This document shows positions 24,521 through 31,038 of a stretch of DNA of 64,000 nucleotides, one piece after another. The notes beneath the pieces were generated by a model. That model searched no databases. It saw nothing but the letters and a program-made list of their open reading frames with translations, and was not told the DNA's origin. Numbering within the stretch: the stretch's first letter is position 1; each line of letters opens with the position of its first letter. Location of the stretch: positions 1 through 64,000 of the IMG/VR virus record IMGVR_UViG_3300008262_000188. One strand, written 5' to 3'. Origin of the DNA: a virus. The translations under genes were made by a program, and so were the position numbers.

Positions 24521-24605
24521 GGGTAGTTCGTATAGCGGCAATTACCGGAGACTGTAAATCTCCTGCCTTCGGGCTTCGCAGGTTCGAGTCCTGCACTACC
24601 CACCA
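24521..24605 (+). tRNA. tRNA-Tyr (GTA)
   Basis: Class II: acceptor GGGTAGT/ACTACCC, anticodon loop CTGTAAA, variable hairpin GCCTTCGGGC, T loop TTCGAGT, CCA encoded. Confidence 0.92.
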
Positions 24606-24655
24606 CTTCAGGAAGATTTGAACTCGATGTACAAATTGTATAAATAAACCAACTT

Positions 24656-24727
24656 CGAGTACGAGGAAGAAAGAAATCCGCCTGGTTTGGGACCAGGAAA
24701 TACTCGGGGCAGTACCGAGGTACTCGA
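24656..24727 (+). tRNA. Degenerate tRNA-Pro-like element (TGG)
   Basis: A complete cloverleaf can be drawn: acceptor CGAGTAC (24656-24662) with GTACTCG (24720-24726), D stem GGA/TCC, anticodon stem CCTGG/CCAGG with loop TTTGGGA (anticodon TGG), T stem CTCGG/CCGAG. C1:G72, A73 and the TGG anticodon are the bacterial proline identity set. But the D loop (AGAAAGAAA) lacks GG and the T loop (GGCAGTA) lacks TTC, so the normal elbow cannot form. No CCA. It sits three bases before tRNA-Gly. Confidence 0.6.
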
Positions 24728-24730
24728 TAT

Positions 24731-24804
24731 GCGGGATTAGTTTAATGGTAAAACAGGAGTTTTCCAAACTTCGGTTGGGAGTTCGATTCTCCCATCCCGC
24801 ACCA
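24731..24804 (+). tRNA. tRNA-Gly (TCC)
   Basis: Acceptor GCGGGAT/ATCCCGC, anticodon loop TTTCCAA, T loop TTCGATT, CCA encoded. Confidence 0.93.
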
Positions 24805-24809
24805 TTTTC

Positions 24810-24883
24810 AGACCTATAGCTCAGTTGGTTAGAGCAGTTCATTGATAATGAACAGGTCGTTGGTTCAAGTCCAACTAGGTCTA
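24810..24883 (+). tRNA. tRNA-Ile (GAT)
   Basis: Acceptor AGACCTA/TAGGTCT, anticodon loop TTGATAA, T loop TTCAAGT, A73, no full CCA. Confidence 0.92.
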
Positions 24884-24894
24884 CATTTATAATA

Positions 24895-24920
24895 GGCGGA
24901 GTTAGCTCAGCGGTAGAGCT
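24895..24920 (+). pseudogene. 5' fragment of a tRNA gene broken by the HNH gene
   Basis: GGCGGAGTTAGCTCAGCGGT and the following AGAGCT form the acceptor 5' strand and a complete D arm of a tRNA, then the sequence stops abruptly. No matching 3' half exists between 24921 and 25526. The tRNA identity is lost with the anticodon. Confidence 0.75.
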
Positions 24921-25468
24921 AATTTTTTAATTCTATATCTTTTATTATAAGATGAACGTTTGGTGTTTTTAATGTTCCGTCCACAAAATGTTTCAGTTTG
25001 TGAGTGACAATTTGGACATAACAATCTTAAATTCTCTAAAAAATTGTTATCAGAATTACCGTCTATGTGATCCAAATGCAAACTTAAACGTTTTCCGTTC
25101 CATTCTGTAATGCCACAGCAAAAGCATTTGTGCTTTGTTTTAAATTCTATTACACGTTTTAATGTCGAGGATTGGTTTATTAGTCCTTGCTCAGCTCTTA
25201 AAAGAGTTTCATTAAGAAATTGAAAATCTCTTTGACATTTATTACTGCAATATGTTCCAGTAGACGCATGACAAGAATACACAAACTCGACTTTACAATT
25301 TTTACAGTTGCTTTTAAATGAGGTTGTATTTTTATACTCTCTTTGCTTGTTATTATATGAAGCTGCACAAGATCGATTACAGAATTTTTTTAAACGCTCT
25401 TCTTTGCATTTGTTTTGAAAAAAAATACTAGTACAATTTTGACAAACTGATTCAATTAGATTAGGCAT
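24902..25468 (-). CDS. HNH homing-type endonuclease with zinc fingers
   Basis: 188 residues. Three Cys clusters in the first ~80 residues (CQNC.., CKNCKVEF, YCSNKCQRDF) are zinc fingers; the HNH core reads CFCCGITEWNGKRLSLHLDH then NFLENLRLLCPNCHSQT (about 115-165). This is the phage-type homing endonuclease layout. Its last six codons and stop (LALPLS) are read from the antisense of the tRNA 5' fragment at 24902-24920, so the gene invaded a tRNA. A CATAAATA box lies six bases before the ATG, suggesting late expression. Confidence 0.85.
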   Translation of the reverse strand: MPNLIESVCQNCTSIFFQNKCKEERLKKFCNRSCAASYNNKQREYKNTTSFKSNCKNCKVEFVYSCHASTGTYCSNKCQRDFQFLNETLLRAEQGLINQSSTLKRVIEFKTKHKCFCCGITEWNGKRLSLHLDHIDGNSDNNFLENLRLLCPNCHSQTETFCGRNIKNTKRSSYNKRYRIKKLALPLS

Positions 25469-25474
25469 GTATAT

Positions 25475-25482
25475 TATTTATG
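25475..25482 (-). promoter_or_regulatory. Late promoter-like CATAAATA
   Basis: Minus-strand box ending six bases before the HNH ATG at 25468. Confidence 0.45.
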
Positions 25483-25526
25483 AGAATAAGACCAAATATT
25501 TCAAAACAAATGGTCTATTTTTCAAA

Positions 25527-25602
25527 GCTCGGGTAACTTAGCGACTAAAGTACCTGCTTTACACGCAGGCTATCGTGGGTTTGAGTCCCACCCCGAGCAC
25601 CA
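25527..25602 (+). tRNA. tRNA-Val (TAC)
   Basis: Acceptor GCTCGGG/CCCGAGC, anticodon loop TTTACAC, T loop TTTGAGT, CCA encoded. Confidence 0.92.
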
Positions 25603-25609
25603 TTTTAAA

Positions 25610-25692
25610 GCTCATGTGGCGAAATTGGCAGCACGCGCCAGACTTAGGATCTGGTTCCGTAAGGAATGTGGGTTCGAGTCCCTCCATGAGCA
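25610..25692 (+). tRNA. tRNA-Leu (TAG)
   Basis: Class II: acceptor GCTCATG/CATGAGC, anticodon loop CTTAGGA, T loop TTCGAGT, A73, no CCA. Confidence 0.92.
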
Positions 25693-25710
25693 TATTTTAA
25701 TTAAATAAAA

Positions 25711-25795
25711 GGAAGGGTGGCAGAGTGGTCTATTGCAGCGGTTTACTAAACCGCCGAGGCGCAAGTCTCCGAGAGTTCGAATCTCTCCTCTTCCG
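25711..25795 (+). tRNA. tRNA-Ser (ACT)
   Basis: Class II: acceptor GGAAGGG/CTCTTCC, G73 as in Ser, anticodon stem GCGGT/ACCGC, loop TTACTAA giving anticodon ACT, T loop TTCGAAT, no CCA. Bacteria normally use GCT here; A34 is unusual. Confidence 0.85.
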
Positions 25796-25801
25796 TTTTT
25801 T

Positions 25802-25876
25802 GCTCCCATAGTGTAGCGGTTAGCACATCTCCCTTTCACGGAGGTAGCAGGGGTTCAAGTCCCCTTGGGAGTGCCA
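25802..25876 (+). tRNA. tRNA-Glu (TTC)
   Basis: Acceptor GCTCCCA/TGGGAGT, anticodon loop CTTTCAC, T loop TTCAAGT, G73, CCA encoded. Confidence 0.92.
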
Positions 25877-25882
25877 TTTTAA

Positions 25883-25955
25883 TACGGAGTAGCACAATTG
25901 GTAGTGCATCAGAATTTGGATCTGAGGGTTATAGGTTCGAGTCCTATCTCCGTAG
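25883..25955 (+). tRNA. tRNA-Gln (TTG)
   Basis: Acceptor TACGGAG/CTCCGTA, anticodon loop ATTTGGA, T loop TTCGAGT, G73, no CCA. The U1-A72 pair is typical of Gln. Confidence 0.92.
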
Positions 25956-25960
25956 TTTTT

Positions 25961-26008
25961 TGTTGTCTTTCAAATAGCTTAATTTAATTATTCGTACAAT
26001 GGGAACAA
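25961..26008 (+). repeat. 48-bp leader repeat, copy 1
   Basis: Identical to 26802-26849. It contains TTGTCT (25963-25968, 36 bases before the ATG) and the first three codons of the sulfotransferase gene. Confidence 0.9.
25963..25968 (+). promoter_or_regulatory. TTGTCT -35-like box
   Basis: 36 bases before the ATG at 25999, just after tRNA-Gln. Confidence 0.5.
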
Positions 26009-26793
26009 AACAGCAAGATAATATAAAACAATTTGCAATATTCTCTTTGCATAGGTCAGGCACGAATCTTTTGACGTGTTTATTGGATAACATTGATCAC
26101 GTTCAATGTTACGACGAAGTATATTGCAGCCAGGATGAGTTGAATCCCAACTATCTTCACACAAAACTTATTATATCTAAACTAGGAATAGAGCAATACA
26201 GTAGATTAGAAGAACAAAAAAAATCTAACCCATTAGCTTTTTGGAATACAATAGTAAGATTGAGTGATAAATCTACTAAAGCTGTAGGATTTAAAATATT
26301 TGCAGGGCACCACGACAAATTTTTAGAGTTTATAGCGAAATCTTCTAACTACGAAAAAATTATATTATTAAGAAATCCTATTGCAAGGTTTATTTCATTT
26401 ACTAGAGCAATCACTACGGGTTTATGGTTGCAAGTAATAGATGACGAACATACAACATTAACAAAGAAACTAATATTTAATCCTGATGAGTTTGAACTTT
26501 TTTTGAAAAAACACAATGAATCCTTTAATTGGTATTTGCATTTAGCTAAACAACAACCACATAAATATTTGATTACAACGTATGAGGACGTTGTAAGTAG
26601 AAAATCAATAAAACTCATTCTCGATAAGTTAACCATCAATTGTCCTCCCAAGTGTAGAATGTTTACAGATTTAGCAAAGCAATCGACTGAGCCAATTGAT
26701 AGTTGTTTTGTAAACTACGAACAAATGAAAGACTATTTAATCTCAAACCATCCGACTCTATTAAATAACCCCGGTTGCCCAGAACTTCCCTAG
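25999..26793 (+). CDS. Sulfotransferase, copy 1
   Basis: 264 residues, PAPS-dependent sulfotransferase fold. IFSLHRSGTNLLTCLLD at about 13-29 is the 5'-phosphosulfate-binding loop, and KIILLRNPIARFISFTRA near 118-135 is the 3'-phosphate-binding motif (R-N-P..R..S). It would transfer sulfate from PAPS to a sugar or other hydroxyl. A second gene with the same leader and a clearly related protein follows, so this is a tandem duplication inside the tRNA array. PAPS must come from the host. Confidence 0.8.
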   Translation: MGTKQQDNIKQFAIFSLHRSGTNLLTCLLDNIDHVQCYDEVYCSQDELNPNYLHTKLIISKLGIEQYSRLEEQKKSNPLAFWNTIVRLSDKSTKAVGFKIFAGHHDKFLEFIAKSSNYEKIILLRNPIARFISFTRAITTGLWLQVIDDEHTTLTKKLIFNPDEFELFLKKHNESFNWYLHLAKQQPHKYLITTYEDVVSRKSIKLILDKLTINCPPKCRMFTDLAKQSTEPIDSCFVNYEQMKDYLISNHPTLLNNPGCPELP

Positions 26794-26801
26794 CTTTTTT
26801 G

Positions 26802-26849
26802 TGTTGTCTTTCAAATAGCTTAATTTAATTATTCGTACAATGGGAACAA
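26802..26849 (+). repeat. 48-bp leader repeat, copy 2
   Basis: Exact second copy of 25961-26008, again covering the promoter-like box and the first codons. Confidence 0.9.
26804..26809 (+). promoter_or_regulatory. TTGTCT -35-like box
   Basis: 36 bases before the ATG at 26840; part of the duplicated leader. Confidence 0.5.
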
Positions 26850-27610
26850 GTCATCAAGATGATATAAAACAATTTGCAATATTTTCTCTGCATAGAACAG
26901 GTTCATCCTTATTGGTAGATATATTAGATCGTATTCCTTCGATTAAATGTTATTATGAATTATACAAACCGGATACAGAATATTCGGATCAGGAATGGAT
27001 AATTCAGCATGGAAGTACACATCAAAATTGGAAAGAACGAAACAAAGCTGAACCTTTAGCTTATTGGAACGAAATAGTAAAGCTGAGTAGTAATTCTAAA
27101 TTTAAAGCTATCGGATTTAAAATATTCTGGGATCAAAATCAAACATTATTAAAGTATATAGCTGATTCACCTAAGTATCAAAAAATTATATTATTAAGGA
27201 ATCCCATTGCGAGGTACATCTCGACGTTGAGAGCTAAAGCTACAGGAAAATGGTTTCAAATTAAGACTGAACCGACCGCAAGAAAACTAGTATTTGATCC
27301 TGACGAGTTTGAACTTTTTTTGAGAGATCATATCTGTGGAGCTCGGTATTATTTGCGAAAAGCAAAAGAATTTCCTGATAAATATTTAAACATAACATAC
27401 GAAGATGTTATTAGTAGAAATTCGATAAAAAACATTTTTGATAGATTAGAAATTAATGATTTTTCTGAGCATAAATTAACCACACAGTATGCAAAGCAAT
27501 TTATCGAACCAATCGACAGTTGTTTTTTAAACTACGACCAAATGAAAGACTATTTAATCTCAAATCATTCATCCTTATTGAATGAACCTGGTTGCCCAAA
27601 ATTTTTCTAA
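26840..27610 (+). CDS. Sulfotransferase, copy 2
   Basis: 256 residues, paralogue of the gene before it. IFSLHRTGSSLLVDILD is the 5'-phosphosulfate loop and KIILLRNPIARYISTLRA the 3'-phosphate motif. Both proteins end with nearly the same stretch (NYDQMKDYLISNHSSLLNEP here). The region after the first motif, which usually selects the acceptor, differs most, suggesting different acceptors. Both lie between tRNA genes. Confidence 0.8.
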   Translation: MGTSHQDDIKQFAIFSLHRTGSSLLVDILDRIPSIKCYYELYKPDTEYSDQEWIIQHGSTHQNWKERNKAEPLAYWNEIVKLSSNSKFKAIGFKIFWDQNQTLLKYIADSPKYQKIILLRNPIARYISTLRAKATGKWFQIKTEPTARKLVFDPDEFELFLRDHICGARYYLRKAKEFPDKYLNITYEDVISRNSIKNIFDRLEINDFSEHKLTTQYAKQFIEPIDSCFLNYDQMKDYLISNHSSLLNEPGCPKFF

Positions 27611-27621
27611 TCATTTTGAAG

Positions 27622-27627
27622 TTGTCT
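27622..27627 (+). promoter_or_regulatory. TTGTCT -35-like box
   Basis: 35 bases before the ATG at 27657. Confidence 0.45.
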
Positions 27628-27656
27628 TTTTAAAAAAATCTTTTAATGTACTAAAC

Positions 27657-27794
27657 ATGAAAACACTCATGGCTATTTTGTCGCTAGCAACTGTAATTGC
27701 TCTTTCTTCTTGTACATCTCCCAAAGCTTGCGTAAAAAATTCTTGTAAACCTGCTGATTGCAAAACCGTTTGTAAACCAGTCCGTTCTAACTAA
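27657..27794 (+). CDS. Tiny Cys-rich lipoprotein (45 aa)
   Basis: MKTLMAILSLATVIALSSC is a lipoprotein signal with lipobox ALSSC (lipidated C19). The mature part is only about 27 residues and has four more cysteines in CVKNSCKPADCKTVCKPV. The frame is open further upstream but would overlap the sulfotransferase; ATG 27657 gives the clean signal peptide and a TTGTCT box 35 bases before. Outer-membrane phage lipoproteins often block superinfection; that is inference. Confidence 0.55.
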   Translation: MKTLMAILSLATVIALSSCTSPKACVKNSCKPADCKTVCKPVRSN

Positions 27795-27805
27795 ATAATT
27801 TTAAT

Positions 27806-27881
27806 CGCGATGGGCTAGGCCAGGTGGTCTGGTGTGTCTCATAAGCACACAAATTGGGTTCGAGTCCCAACGTCGCTACCA
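27806..27881 (+). tRNA. tRNA (CAT), initiator-like Met or Ile2
   Basis: Acceptor CGCGATG/CGTCGCT has a C1.U72 mismatch with six further pairs; D stem CTAG/CTGG, anticodon stem TGTGT/GCACA, loop CTCATAA, T loop TTCGAGT, CCA encoded. The unpaired 1:72 position recalls initiator tRNA, but the three G:C pairs of initiator anticodon stems are absent. Confidence 0.85.
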
Positions 27882-27887
27882 TTTTAA

Positions 27888-27959
27888 GCCGGGTTAGCAC
27901 AGTGGTAGTGCGACGGTTTTGTAAACCGTAGGTCATCGGTTCGACCCCGATACCCGGCT
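27888..27959 (+). tRNA. tRNA-Thr (TGT)
   Basis: Acceptor GCCGGGT/ACCCGGC, anticodon loop TTTGTAA, T loop TTCGACC, discriminator T, no CCA. Last tRNA of the array. Confidence 0.9.
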
Positions 27960-28000
27960 CCCTCGTATAAAATTACAAAGGTTTGATTAAATACTTTATT

Positions 28001-28327
28001 ATGCATAAAGACGAAAAACTTTTAATTGAAGCTTATACTGCTATGACAGAAAAGGCAGAACATTGCAAATATGCTGTAGATGGATGTGAATGTGGAGAAT
28101 GTATTGAATGTTCAGAGCACAAAGCTAATAAATCAAAAGATTTAACAGGTGATGGCAAAGTTAACTCAGAGGATTATTTAAAAGCTAAGGATTTGGCTAT
28201 CAAAAAAGCTCATTTTAAAAGTAAAGAAAAGAAAAACAAAAAAAGCGTAAAAGAATCTTTTGTTCCTAGTCAATCTCTAACAAAATTTGAAGAAGCATAT
28301 AAAGATATTTTAGAATGGTTTGAGTGA
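28001..28327 (+). CDS. Small protein with Cys cluster and dockerin/EF-hand-like loop
   Basis: From ATG 28001: MHKDEKLLIEAYTAMTEKAE, then a compact Cys cluster C22...C29-x-C31-x2-C34-x2-C37, then DLTGDGKVNSEDYLKAKDLA at about 47-66, which fits the 12-residue calcium loop of dockerin/EF-hand proteins (D.TGDGKVN..D). The C-terminus SLTKFEEAYKDILEWFE resembles the head-targeting start motif seen elsewhere, but at the wrong end. An upstream in-frame TTG at 27983 is possible. Function unknown; a calcium- or metal-binding virion protein is plausible. Confidence 0.55.
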   Translation: MHKDEKLLIEAYTAMTEKAEHCKYAVDGCECGECIECSEHKANKSKDLTGDGKVNSEDYLKAKDLAIKKAHFKSKEKKNKKSVKESFVPSQSLTKFEEAYKDILEWFE

Positions 28328-28675
28328 TTATTTATTAATTGTTTCTGAAAGTTTTTGTTTCCAATAAACAGCGTCCTTATCAACATCTTTATTAATTTTT
28401 TTGTAGTTTCCAGAATGACCAACAAAAAGATGGCAAACTACCCCAAAACTTTTGGACTCACAAAGTGTAATCAAATTGCTTGGTTCTAATTCTAAATTAG
28501 GATTTTCGTGAAATGGAACTTTATGGTGAACTTCCAATTTCGTCTTTCCTCCACAAACAGCGCAAGTTGGATTAGTTTTTAAATGTTGTTTTCTGACAGA
28601 AGGCCATTGTTTAGATCTTGTTTTTCCAAAATCTGCCTTTCCTTGAACGACATCTTTTAAGTTTTTTAATACCAT
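28328..28675 (-). CDS. HNH endonuclease (115 aa)
   Basis: Small HNH protein: CAVCGGKTKLEVHHKVPFHE at about 38-57 gives the first Cys pair and the HH of the motif, then NLITLCESKSFGVVCHLFVG with Asn and the second Cys pair, spread wider than usual by an insertion. Such HNH enzymes can be homing endonucleases or packaging-associated nickases. It converges on the dockerin-like gene with no gap. Confidence 0.75.
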   Translation of the reverse strand: MVLKNLKDVVQGKADFGKTRSKQWPSVRKQHLKTNPTCAVCGGKTKLEVHHKVPFHENPNLELEPSNLITLCESKSFGVVCHLFVGHSGNYKKINKDVDKDAVYWKQKLSETINK

Positions 28676-28699
28676 ACCTCTATTTTATTTAAGTTATTG

Positions 28700-28705
28700 T
28701 TGACA
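28700..28705 (+). promoter_or_regulatory. TTGACA -35-like box
   Basis: 36 bases before the ATG at 28736; leads the rightward small-gene operon 28736-30606. Confidence 0.55.
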
Positions 28706-28735
28706 TATTTTAAAATATATAAGAGATTGTACTAA

Positions 28736-28927
28736 ATGGATAGTAAAGTTACAACAGATTCAGAAAAAATGCGTAATGCTATTGTATCGATTGTTCAAAA
28801 AGCTTTAACTTCTCCGTTGTCGGAAGATGTGGATTTTATTTACAGCAAAACTGAAATTTTAAATTTTCTTAAATCGGATATTGATGAATTTATAAAAGAC
28901 TTTATTCTCTTTGAAAAAAGATATTAA
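28736..28927 (+). CDS. Hypothetical acidic protein (63 aa)
   Basis: Helical acidic protein MDSKVTTDSEKMRNAIVSIV..., unrecognised. First gene after a TTGACA box, typical of small phage early genes. Followed after three bases by the next small gene. Confidence 0.5.
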   Translation: MDSKVTTDSEKMRNAIVSIVQKALTSPLSEDVDFIYSKTEILNFLKSDIDEFIKDFILFEKRY

Positions 28928-28930
28928 CAG

Positions 28931-29104
28931 ATGAAAACAATAGACGACAATATAGAACAAACTTTAGAAAAACTATGCTCTCTTCTTTCATATAGTAACT
29001 TAAGTATTGCAGAAACAATACTAGCAGTTATTAAAAGAGCTAAAAACATGTGGAAAGAACATCGTCAAGATAACAATAAAATTATTAATTTGTATGAAAA
29101 TTGA
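28931..29104 (+). CDS. Hypothetical helical protein (57 aa)
   Basis: ATG 28931 to TGA 29104, MKTIDDNIEQTLEKLCSLLS and ending NKIINLYEN. Fully helical, no motif. It overlaps the next small gene by 11 bases and follows the previous one by three, so it is part of the operon. The spacing is the main evidence that it is real. Confidence 0.5.
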   Translation: MKTIDDNIEQTLEKLCSLLSYSNLSIAETILAVIKRAKNMWKEHRQDNNKIINLYEN

Positions 29105-29273
29105 ACCGACTACTCCGATTTATTCTAATTTTTCTCATAGTTTTCAAAAACATTGGAATCGCAACAAGAAACAAAAAGAAAAAAAAGAAACAGAAAATAC
29201 ATCACCAGATACGTTAAACACTAACACTTCGCAAACAGAACTGTCCACTTCTAAACATCTTTGGTACGCATAA
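29094..29273 (+). CDS. Hypothetical Lys/Thr-rich protein (59 aa)
   Basis: ATG 29094 to TAA 29273, MKIEPTTPIYSNFSHSFQKH, then a Lys-rich run and a Thr/Ser/Asn-rich tail ending HLWYA. Probably disordered. Placed between two operon genes with an 11-base overlap on one side and four bases on the other. Confidence 0.45.
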   Translation: MKIEPTTPIYSNFSHSFQKHWNRNKKQKEKKETENTSPDTLNTNTSQTELSTSKHLWYA

Positions 29274-29277
29274 ATTT

Positions 29278-29529
29278 ATGAAATGTAAAACATGTAATGA
29301 TAATATTGAACTCGAAAGACTACAAATTCTGCCAAATACTTTATGTTGTGCTGCTTGCGCACACAAATATAATTTTATTAAACCTAGAAAAGGTATTATG
29401 GTATTTGACGGAAAAACTGGAGGAGTGTTACAAACAATGTCTGCAGAATTTTATGAAAATAACAAACACTATTTCACTCCGATAAAAGCTCAAATGCATA
29501 ATCATTCTATCAAAAAAGAAAACGAATAG
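29278..29529 (+). CDS. DksA/TraR-like zinc-finger protein (83 aa)
   Basis: The first 30 residues are a four-Cys zinc finger of DksA/TraR type: C3-x2-C6, I10, RLQILPN at 14-20, C24-x2-C27, matching C..C...I...RL...P....C..C. DksA proteins enter the RNA polymerase secondary channel, but the coiled-coil hairpin that does so is missing here, so only the finger is kept. TraR of F plasmid is similarly short. A role in modulating host RNA polymerase is possible. Confidence 0.6.
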   Translation: MKCKTCNDNIELERLQILPNTLCCAACAHKYNFIKPRKGIMVFDGKTGGVLQTMSAEFYENNKHYFTPIKAQMHNHSIKKENE

Positions 29530-29530
29530 C

Positions 29531-29767
29531 ATGAAAGACGAAGAAGACGAATCATCAAAACAAAAAAATAGTTTTACAGCTATTAGCGTCAGCATTATTG
29601 CTGTTATTGGAGCTATAATGTTGCTAGCTGCTTGTCCATTAGCAATTATTTGGGCAATTAATGGATTATTTAATTTAACTATTCCTTACGACTTTTTTCA
29701 TTGGTCTTGTGCTGCGGTACTTCTGATCATGCTTAGGGCAGATTTATCATCTCCATCAAAAGATTAA
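29531..29767 (+). CDS. Small two-helix membrane protein (78 aa)
   Basis: Charged N-terminus, then two hydrophobic segments at about 17-43 and 45-68 (IIAVIGAIMLLAACPLAIIW; FFHWSCAAVLLIMLRADL). Starts one base after the zinc-finger gene. Small inner-membrane phage protein of unknown role. Confidence 0.55.
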   Translation: MKDEEDESSKQKNSFTAISVSIIAVIGAIMLLAACPLAIIWAINGLFNLTIPYDFFHWSCAAVLLIMLRADLSSPSKD

Positions 29768-29777
29768 TAAAGGCGTG

Positions 29778-29783
29778 TTGCCA
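29778..29783 (+). promoter_or_regulatory. TTGCCA, weak -35-like box
   Basis: 34 bases before the ATG at 29812; a weaker match to the TTGWCW set at the same spacing. Confidence 0.3.
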
Positions 29784-29811
29784 AAAATTAAAAATTTAAT
29801 AAATTACCTCA

Positions 29812-30396
29812 ATGATTAGCGTAGCAGTTAATAAAAAGGCATCTAAAAGAAAACCTTTTAAACTCGTTCCTGGATTAAAATTAACAGAAGATCAAATTGT
29901 GGTTTTTGTTAAACATTATAATAAACACAAAAGTTTTCCTGGATCAAAAATTCCTTGTAATGTTACTGGAAAACTCACCACAGCAGTAGGACCATGGTTA
30001 AGAAAAAAAGTAAATGAGTTTGGTTCTGCTGAAAAATTACTCAGAAGTTATGTGTGTAGACAAGCAACAAAAAAGCAGAAAACAACTCTAATTTATAAAA
30101 AACGAAAGAAAAAAGATAGAGAAGATTCAAACGCTTTAACGAAAGAAAATGGTAGGTACGATATACCTCTCATTAATATTAACAATCCTTCTAGACCGAT
30201 GACAGAAAGTGAATTATCAAAAGACTCTCAAAGTATGTGTTTAAGGCCTGACATTTTCTTACATAACGGAAGACATTGCGATGGTTGCAAATATTACAAA
30301 ATCTGTGAAAATGATTTGAAAAATTTACCAAAACATATTTCATTTGATGGAATTAAATTCGTTTCAAATGAAATTCCTAAAACTAAAAAAAAATAA
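29812..30396 (+). CDS. Basic protein with C-terminal Cys4 motif (194 aa)
   Basis: Unrecognised. The first 100 residues are strongly basic (KKASKRKPFKLVPGLKLTED, later KKQKTTLIYKKRKKKDRE), suggesting nucleic-acid binding. Near the C-terminus MCLRPDIFLHNGRHCDGCKY and KICEND supply four cysteines for a metal site. It is followed after three bases by an acidic small gene. Confidence 0.5.
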   Translation: MISVAVNKKASKRKPFKLVPGLKLTEDQIVVFVKHYNKHKSFPGSKIPCNVTGKLTTAVGPWLRKKVNEFGSAEKLLRSYVCRQATKKQKTTLIYKKRKKKDREDSNALTKENGRYDIPLININNPSRPMTESELSKDSQSMCLRPDIFLHNGRHCDGCKYYKICENDLKNLPKHISFDGIKFVSNEIPKTKKK

Positions 30397-30399
30397 TTT

Positions 30400-30606
30400 A
30401 TGACAATAGAAACTTCAGTACAAGAAACAATCGATTCAATTAATTCACTGTCCAAATACGTTAAAACTCATCAATCTGCAGTAATTGATTATGATTTATT
30501 AGACGAACTAGAAACGGCGGTATCAGAACTTCAAGAAATTGCGTACGATTTAGAGGCAAGAGCTCAGGATCCAGACGAAGACTTAGAAGGCTACGAAGCA
30601 GTGTAA
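30400..30606 (+). CDS. Small acidic helical protein (68 aa)
   Basis: MTIETSVQETIDSINSLSKY..., ending in the very acidic tail DPDEDLEGYEAV. No family recognised. Last gene of the small-gene group; the next 79 bases hold nothing clear. Confidence 0.5.
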   Translation: MTIETSVQETIDSINSLSKYVKTHQSAVIDYDLLDELETAVSELQEIAYDLEARAQDPDEDLEGYEAV

Positions 30607-30685
30607 AGAACCACATGCTTTGAGCGATTTATTTAAGATAAGATAAAGTTAGTTAAAAAAAAACAATTTTACGTTAAGTAACTTT

Positions 30686-30991
30686 ATGGCAAAACCCATA
30701 AGCCTAAGAGTTGCTCATGAATTATTACTTCAATGTCCTGTAGTTGAGTTAGAAGGGCAATTTTTAGAACCTCAGATTTATGATTTAGTAGGAGAAGACT
30801 CTAACGAATTTTTTTGTCTATCGTGGACGGAAGTAGTCGAGGGAGAAGAAGTATTGGTATTGCTGACTTTCAACGAAAAGGACAACAAACATCCAACGAT
30901 AAATGGGAGTGTTCTAACTTTAATTTCATCAGAAGATAAGGTTAAAGAAGAATTAACTCTGTACACACGTTTGTTTAACGACGGCAAATGA
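30686..30991 (+). CDS. Hypothetical acidic protein (101 aa)
   Basis: MAKPISLRVAHELLLQCPVV..., mixed alpha/beta, no known motif, resembles small phage proteins of unknown function by composition only. Monocistronic, upstream of the RNA ligase gene by 47 bases. Confidence 0.5.
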   Translation: MAKPISLRVAHELLLQCPVVELEGQFLEPQIYDLVGEDSNEFFCLSWTEVVEGEEVLVLLTFNEKDNKHPTINGSVLTLISSEDKVKEELTLYTRLFNDGK

Positions 30992-31001
30992 TTTTTTGCT
31001 G

Positions 31002-31007
31002 TTGACA
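31002..31007 (+). promoter_or_regulatory. TTGACA -35-like box
   Basis: 37 bases before the ATG at 31039 of the RNA ligase gene. Confidence 0.55.
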
Positions 31008-31038
31008 TATACGAAATTTAATCGTAGTTTGATGTTAT

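Noticed and set aside
25489-25516. Hairpin AGACCA/TGGTCT followed by a T-run
   Set aside because: It could be a terminator or the end of the HNH element, but the stem is six pairs with a 16-base loop and no clear transcript ends here.
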